From assembly GCA_027031685.1 (NCBI GenBank), contig JALVPS010000451.1, positions 1 to 9,106 of the forward strand: a stretch of 9,106 nt of DNA, written 5' to 3'. Both the position numbers and the translations under genes were made by a program. Source of the DNA: Gammaproteobacteria bacterium. Lineage in GTDB: Bacteria > Pseudomonadota > Gammaproteobacteria > UWMA-0217. Under the pieces are notes generated by a model that worked only from the letters and a program-made list of their open reading frames with translations, searched no databases and was not told where the DNA came from. This document shows, piece by piece, positions 5,073 to 9,106 of the stretch (positions within the stretch are counted from its first letter, which is position 1; each line of letters begins with the position of its first letter).

Positions 5073-7664
5073 TTACCGGGTTGCATCAAGTTTTTCCTCT
5101 TCCAGGCGGGCCTTGAGCTGGTAGAGCAGGTCCAGCGCCTGACGCGGCGTGAGATCGTCCGGGGACAGGCCGGCCAGGGTCTCCAGCACCGGGTGGGGCG
5201 GCAGGTCCGGCTCCAGTGGCAGGCCCAGTTGTGGCGAGGCGGTGGCCTGGGCGGACTGCGCCTCCAGCTGGCGCAGCCGCTCGCGTGCGGCACGGATGAC
5301 GGCCCGTGGCACCCCGGCCAGCTGCGCCACCTGCAGGCCGTAGCTCTGGTTGGCCGGGCCGGGCTTGAGGGTGTGCAGGAAGACGATGTGGTCGTCGTGC
5401 TCCACCGCGTCGATGTGCACGTTGACGATGTGCGGGTTGGTCTCCGGCAGGGCGGTCAGCTCGAAGTAGTGGGTGGCGAACAGGGTGAGGGCGCGGTTCT
5501 CGCGCGCCAGGTGCTCGGCGCAGGCCCAGGCCAGGGACAGGCCGTCGAAGGTGGAGGTGCCGCGGCCGATCTCGTCCATGAGCACCAGGCTGCGCGGGGT
5601 AGCGTTGTTGAGGATGTTGGCCGCCTCGGTCATCTCCACCATGAAGGTGGAGCGGCCCGAGGCCAGGTCGTCGGAGGCGCCGATGCGCGTGAAGATCTGG
5701 TCGAAGTCGCCGATGCGGGCACGGGTGGCGGGCACGAAGCTGCCAGCGCGCGCCATGAGCAGGATGAGGGCGGTCTGGCGCATGTAGGTGGACTTGCCGC
5801 CCATGTTGGGGCCGGTGATGACCAGCATGCGCCGCGCCTCGTCCAGCTGCACGTCGTTGGGGATGAAGGGCTCGTCCAGCACCCGCTCCACCACCGGGTG
5901 GCGCGCCGCGCGCAGGTCCAGGGCGGTCTCCGCCAGCAGCTCCGGCTGGCAGTAGTCGAAGCGTTCGGCGCGCTCGGCGAAACAGGCCAGGGTGTCCAGC
6001 ACGGCCAGGGCGCCGGCGCTGGCCTGCAGCGGCGTCAGCTCGCCGCGCAGGCGCTCCAGCAGCTGTTCGTACAGGGCGCGCTCGCGGGCCAGGGCGCGCT
6101 CGCGGGCGGACAGCACCTTGTCCTCGAAGGCCTTCAGCTCCGGGGTGATGAAGCGCTCCGCCCCCTTCAGGGTCTGGCGGCGCACGTAGTCGGCCGGGGC
6201 GCGTTCGGCCTGGCCGCGCGAGATCTCGATGTAGTAGCCGTGCACCCGGTTGTAGGCCACCTTGAGGTTGGCGATGCCGGTGCGGGCCCGCTCGCGCGCC
6301 TCCAGGTCGGCCAGGAACTGGTCGGCGTTGCGGCTCAGGTTGCGCAGCTCGTCCAGCTCGGCATCGAAGCCCTCGGCGATCACGCCGCCGTCGCGCAGGG
6401 TGACCGGCGGTTGCGGCACAATGGCCCGCGCCAGCAGGTCGTGCACAGCGGGGTGGGGGCCGAGGCGGGCGGCCTGCTCGCGCAGCAGGTCTGCCTCGTG
6501 GCCGGCCAGCAGGGCCTGCAGGTCCGGCAGCACCGCCAGCGTGTCGCGCAGCACGGCCAGGTCGCGGGGGCGCGCCGAACCCAGCGCCACCCGCGACAGG
6601 ATGCGCTCGATGTCACCGCAGCCGCGCAGCGCCTCGCGCAGGGGCTCGAAGCGTTGCCCGTCGCGCAGGCTGGCCACCGCCAGGTGGCGCTGCTGCAGGG
6701 CGCGGTTGTCGCGCAGGGGGCGCTGCAGCCAGCGCCGCAGCTGGCGGCCGCCCATGGCCGTCATCGTGCTGTCCAGCACGCCCACCAGGCTGTGCTCGGT
6801 GGCGCCGGCCAGGGTGCGCTCGATCTCCAGGTTGCGGCGGCTGGCGGCGTCCAGGATGACGAAGTCCTCGCGTCGCTCCACCTGCAGGCCGGTGAGGTGG
6901 GGCAGGGCGCTGCGCTGCGTCTCCTGCACGTACTGCAGCAGGGCGCCGGCGGCGGTGACGGCGGCCGGCAGGCTCGCCACGCCGAAGCCGGCCAGGTCCT
7001 GCACGCCGAACTGTTCGCACAGCAGGCGCCGGCACACGTCCGGGTCGAACTGCCAGGGCGGGCGGTACGTCACGGCGCGACCCTCGTCCAGTGCCAGGCC
7101 GGCCTCCTCGTCGAGCAGCGTCTCGGCCGGCTGCAGGCGCTCCAGCTCGGCGGCCAGGGCGGCCGGCTCGTCCGGCACCTCCTGCACCACCAGCCGGCCG
7201 GTGCTGAGGTCCAGGCTGGCCAGGCCCAGGCGGCCGTCCTGGCGGTGCACGGCCAGCAGCAGGTTGTCGCGCCGCTCCTCCAGCAGGCCCTCCTCGGTGA
7301 GCGTGCCGGGGGTGACGATGCGCACCACCTTGCGCGCCACCGGGCCGCGGCTGGCGGCCGGGTCGCCCACCTGCTCGCAGATGGCCACCGACTCGCCCAG
7401 CCGCACCAGGCGGGCCAGGTACTGCTCCACGCTGTGTACCGGCACGCCGGCCATGGGGATGGGCTGGCCGGCCGACTTGCCGCGCTGGGTGAGGGTGATG
7501 TCGAGCAGCTCGGCGGCGCGCCGGGCGTCGTCGTAGAACAGCTCGTAGAAGTCGCCCATGCGGTAGAACAGCAGCACGTCGGGGTGCTCCGCCTTGATGC
7601 GGAGGTACTGCTGCATCATGGGGGTGTGGCCGGAGCTGGCGGCGGGCGCGGCGGTTCGGGGCAT
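5073..7664 (-). CDS. mutS: DNA mismatch repair protein MutS
   Basis: Recognises mismatches and small loops in DNA and, with ATP, recruits MutL. The protein is 863 residues from the ATG at 7664, close to E. coli MutS (853). Seen in order: mismatch-wedge motif DFYELF with Phe39 and Glu41; connector and lever/clamp domains through about 540; Walker A GPNMGGKST at 618-626; signature SGRSTFMVEM at 669-678; Walker B and D-loop DEIGRGTS at 697-704; switch histidine in THYFEL (H732); beta-clamp-type motif QLGLPL at 812-817; C-terminal helix-hairpin-helix DDLTPRQALDLLYQLK at 836-851. All key residues are present, so it should be active. Start choice: TTG at 7694 in the same frame would add 10 residues and has a hairpin (7687-7712) over it; neither start has a strong ribosome-binding site. 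The gene lies 55 bases downstream of the transglycosylase gene and may be co-transcribed with it. Confidence 0.97.
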   Translation of the reverse strand: MPRTAAPAASSGHTPMMQQYLRIKAEHPDVLLFYRMGDFYELFYDDARRAAELLDITLTQRGKSAGQPIPMAGVPVHSVEQYLARLVRLGESVAICEQVGDPAASRGPVARKVVRIVTPGTLTEEGLLEERRDNLLLAVHRQDGRLGLASLDLSTGRLVVQEVPDEPAALAAELERLQPAETLLDEEAGLALDEGRAVTYRPPWQFDPDVCRRLLCEQFGVQDLAGFGVASLPAAVTAAGALLQYVQETQRSALPHLTGLQVERREDFVILDAASRRNLEIERTLAGATEHSLVGVLDSTMTAMGGRQLRRWLQRPLRDNRALQQRHLAVASLRDGQRFEPLREALRGCGDIERILSRVALGSARPRDLAVLRDTLAVLPDLQALLAGHEADLLREQAARLGPHPAVHDLLARAIVPQPPVTLRDGGVIAEGFDAELDELRNLSRNADQFLADLEARERARTGIANLKVAYNRVHGYYIEISRGQAERAPADYVRRQTLKGAERFITPELKAFEDKVLSARERALARERALYEQLLERLRGELTPLQASAGALAVLDTLACFAERAERFDYCQPELLAETALDLRAARHPVVERVLDEPFIPNDVQLDEARRMLVITGPNMGGKSTYMRQTALILLMARAGSFVPATRARIGDFDQIFTRIGASDDLASGRSTFMVEMTEAANILNNATPRSLVLMDEIGRGTSTFDGLSLAWACAEHLARENRALTLFATHYFELTALPETNPHIVNVHIDAVEHDDHIVFLHTLKPGPANQSYGLQVAQLAGVPRAVIRAARERLRQLEAQSAQATASPQLGLPLEPDLPPHPVLETLAGLSPDDLTPRQALDLLYQLKARLEEEKLDATR

Positions 7665-7719
7665 GGCGCCCAAGTCTAGCAGGCGGCCGGGCAAAGCTCA
7701 TGGCCCGCCCGGCGGCCGT

Positions 7720-8319
7720 TCAGCTGTGGATGAGGCGCAGGATCTTGCGCACGTAGTTGCGCGTTTCCCTGTAGGGCGGGATGCCCTTATATTTCTTCAC
7801 CGCCTCGGGGCCGGCGTTGTAGGCGGCCAGGGCCAGCTCGAAGTCGCCGTCGAACTCGTCCAGCATCATGCGCAGGTAGCGCACGCCGCCGGCGATGTTC
7901 TGGCGCGGGTCGAAGGGGTCCTTCACGCCCAGCAGGCGGGCGGTCTCCGGCATGAGCTGCATGAGTCCCTGGGCGCCCACGCGCGAGACGGCGCGCGGAT
8001 TGAAGCAGGATTCGGTGGCGATCACGGCGCGCACCAGCTTGGGGTCGACGCCGTACCGGTTGGCGAAGTGATTGATGTGGCGCGTGTAGCGTTCCAGCTC
8101 GCGCTGACGGCGGGCGTCCAGGCGGCACTCGTGCACTGCCGGCGGGCGGCCGTAGATGCGCACGCTCACCGGGCGCTGGTGGCGGATCTTGCGGTCGGTG
8201 AACAGCACGGTGCCGTCCGGCTGGCGGTATTCGTACACGCGCACGTCGGCCTGCGGCCCGCTCACCGGGAGCAGGGCGCCGAGGGCCAGTATCCATCCGA
8301 TGGCGGTGGGGCGTTTCAT
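7720..8319 (-). CDS. Secreted lytic transglycosylase (SLT domain)
   Basis: Periplasmic enzyme that cleaves the peptidoglycan glycan chain to a 1,6-anhydro end. It has 199 residues. Seen: signal peptide at 1-24 (cleavage after PQA); a small N-terminal domain with VYEYRQPDGTVLFTDR at 28-43, like the DUF4124-type beta motif often put before SLT domains; then the catalytic domain with VIATESCFNPRAVS (catalytic Glu103), GAQGLMQLMPETA (117-129) and ALAAYNAGP, the three goose-lysozyme-like SLT motifs. It is a short family 1-type enzyme with no LysM or other wall-binding domain. AGAAGG directly abuts the ATG, closer than the usual spacing, so translation may be modest. It is divergent from birA (55 bases between the starts) and upstream of mutS. 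The exact subfamily (MltC/Slt-like) cannot be fixed by eye. Confidence 0.92.
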   Translation of the reverse strand: MKRPTAIGWILALGALLPVSGPQADVRVYEYRQPDGTVLFTDRKIRHQRPVSVRIYGRPPAVHECRLDARRQRELERYTRHINHFANRYGVDPKLVRAVIATESCFNPRAVSRVGAQGLMQLMPETARLLGVKDPFDPRQNIAGGVRYLRMMLDEFDGDFELALAAYNAGPEAVKKYKGIPPYRETRNYVRKILRLIHS

Positions 8320-8374
8320 CCTTCTGTCCGATCAGCTTCGGTCTGACTCGTGACGGCAACGTTAGGGGCAAAGC

Positions 8375-9106
8375 TTGCCATCGAATAGTGTCTTGATCAC
8401 GTTGGGCGATGGCCGCTGGCACGCGATGGCCGAATTGCGACGTGCCACCGGTCTGGATGAGGCGGCGGTCACGGCGGCGCTGCGGCAGGCGCGGGCGGAG
8501 GGGTTGCCGCTGGCGGTGGCGGGCGACCGCTGGCGCTGGACAGGGGTGGTGGAACCGCTGGCCGCGGAGGCCATCCGCGCCGCCGTGCCGGCCGCGGCAC
8601 GCCCCCTGCTGCGCGGGCTGGAGGTGTGCCGCCGCATCGATTCCACCAACGAGGCGCTGCGCCGGCTGCCGCGCGCGGCGCTGCACGGCCGGGCCTGCCT
8701 GGCGGAGTGCCAGACGCGCGGCCGGGGGCGGCGGGGTCGGGTGTGGCTGTCGCCGCCGGCGGCCAATCTGTATCTGTCGCTGGGCTGGCGCTACGCGCTG
8801 CCGGCGGCGGCGCTGGCCGGGCTGAGCCTGGCGGTGGGAGTGGCGGCGGCGGCGGTGCTGCGCCGCTGGTCGGACGGTGCGGTGGGCGTGAAGTGGCCCA
8901 ACGACCTGTTCATCGGTCCGGCCAAGCTGGGCGGCGTGCTGATCGAGTTGCTGCCGCAGGGTGCGGGGGTGGCGGTCATCGGCGACTGCCGGCGGGGGCG
9001 CTGGGCGTGGGTTGCCGGGCTGCTCGCCTGGAGTCGAGATCGGCTCCGGGGCCGCCGCCCCGGAGCAGATCTCGGCTCGGGGCGAGCAGCCCGGCAACCA
9101 TCGCCC
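8375..9106 (+). CDS. birA: Biotin protein ligase BirA, partial
   Basis: Joins biotin to the acetyl-CoA carboxylase carrier protein through biotinyl-AMP, and in the full form also represses biotin genes. Seen: an N-terminal winged-helix-like segment at 1-55 (LGDGRWHAMAELRRATGLDE); RIDSTNEAL at 87-95; the biotin loop GRGRRGRVW at 116-124; NLYLSLGW at 131-138; KWPNDLF at 173-179; and Lys184 with GGVLIEL, matching catalytic Lys183 of E. coli. The start chosen is TTG at 8375, with AGGGG 6 bases upstream; an in-frame stop lies just before it and later starts (TTG 8393, ATG 8426) would cut the winged helix. The expected GIN motif after VAVIG (199-203) is absent: from 8984 the frame stays open but no longer resembles BirA and enters a large inverted repeat. 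The gene is either cut by the window edge with a corrupt end or interrupted. The C-terminal third is not in the window. Confidence 0.88.
   Translation, partial: MPSNSVLITLGDGRWHAMAELRRATGLDEAAVTAALRQARAEGLPLAVAGDRWRWTGVVEPLAAEAIRAAVPAAARPLLRGLEVCRRIDSTNEALRRLPRAALHGRACLAECQTRGRGRRGRVWLSPPAANLYLSLGWRYALPAAALAGLSLAVGVAAAAVLRRWSDGAVGVKWPNDLFIGPAKLGGVLIELLPQGAGVAVIGDCRRGRWAWVAGLLAWSRDRLRGRRPGADLGSGRAARQPSP
9003..9106. repeat. 50-base imperfect inverted repeat (long hairpin)
   Basis: Arms 9003-9052 and 9057-9106 are reverse complements at 44 of 50 positions, with a 4-base loop CGCC (9053-9056). Mismatches fall at 9008, 9009, 9029, 9030, 9034 and 9042 against their partners; two become G-U pairs in RNA on the plus strand. 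The right arm ends on the last base of the window, so the true arm may be longer. It lies in the birA frame after its family resemblance is lost. Confidence 0.85.

Noticed and set aside
4599..7679. A 1026-residue open frame on the plus strand opposite fdxA and mutS
   Set aside because: It lies antisense to two certain genes. Its composition is dominated by Gly, Ala, Val, Gln and His runs, as expected from the complement of GC-rich codons, and its start lies in the fdxA terminator region without a ribosome-binding site.
7787..9097. A 436-residue minus-strand frame across the transglycosylase, the divergent spacer and birA
   Set aside because: It overlaps two recognisable genes, is rich in Pro, Arg and Ala, and shows no motif.
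9010..9099. Integron attC site, suggested by GTTGCC at one end and GGCAAC at the other
   Set aside because: An attC site begins with RYYYAAC and ends with GTTRRRY; here the order is reversed and the bases after GTT do not fit.
1..9106. CRISPR array, tRNA, rRNA or transposase gene
   Set aside because: No regularly spaced direct repeats, no tRNA-like cloverleaf or rRNA segments, and no transposase motifs were seen on either strand.

Overview
The window is high-GC bacterial DNA (well over 60% G+C by eye, with strong third-position G/C preference). It most resembles a sulfur-oxidising gammaproteobacterium. The lineage call rests on the adjacent mutS and fdxA genes, a neighbourhood I know from Pseudomonas and relatives, and on a 7Fe-8S ferredoxin close to Azotobacter ferredoxin I. 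The sulfur call rests on three adjacent genes that resemble known sulfur-handling families. This is an inference from family resemblance recalled from memory; no search was run.

Seven of the eight genes are on the minus strand, so transcription runs from right to left. Right part: a partial biotin protein ligase gene (birA, plus strand) starts divergently at 8375 and runs to the window edge. Opposite it lies a small secreted lytic transglycosylase (7720-8319), followed by mutS (5073-7664) and fdxA (4682-5005), which has a good intrinsic terminator behind it. This half is housekeeping: cell-wall remodelling, mismatch repair and electron transfer.

Left part: past an AT-rich intergenic stretch (4501-4611) come four genes in line on the minus strand. 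They are a 153-residue ABM-fold protein resembling half of a sulfur oxygenase reductase (4027-4488), a YeeE/YedE (TsuA-type) thiosulfate/sulfur transporter (2547-3764), a flavoprotein of the sulfide:quinone oxidoreductase family that lacks one of the three usual active-site cysteines (1316-2443), and an OprD-like outer-membrane porin with a signal peptide (21-1247). A working model is that the porin admits a small solute across the outer membrane, the YeeE protein moves a reduced sulfur compound across the inner membrane, and the flavoprotein and ABM protein act on sulfur in or at the cytoplasm. The gaps of 262, 103 and 68 bases, with promoter-like sequences in each, suggest a loosely coupled cluster more than one tight operon. 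Two of the promoters carry Fur-like boxes, so iron control is possible.

The most unusual structure is at the right edge. The birA reading frame loses family resemblance at about 8984, and a 50-base imperfect inverted repeat with a 4-base loop (9003-9106) follows, running exactly to the last base. It may be a contig-end fold-back artefact or a real hairpin element in birA.
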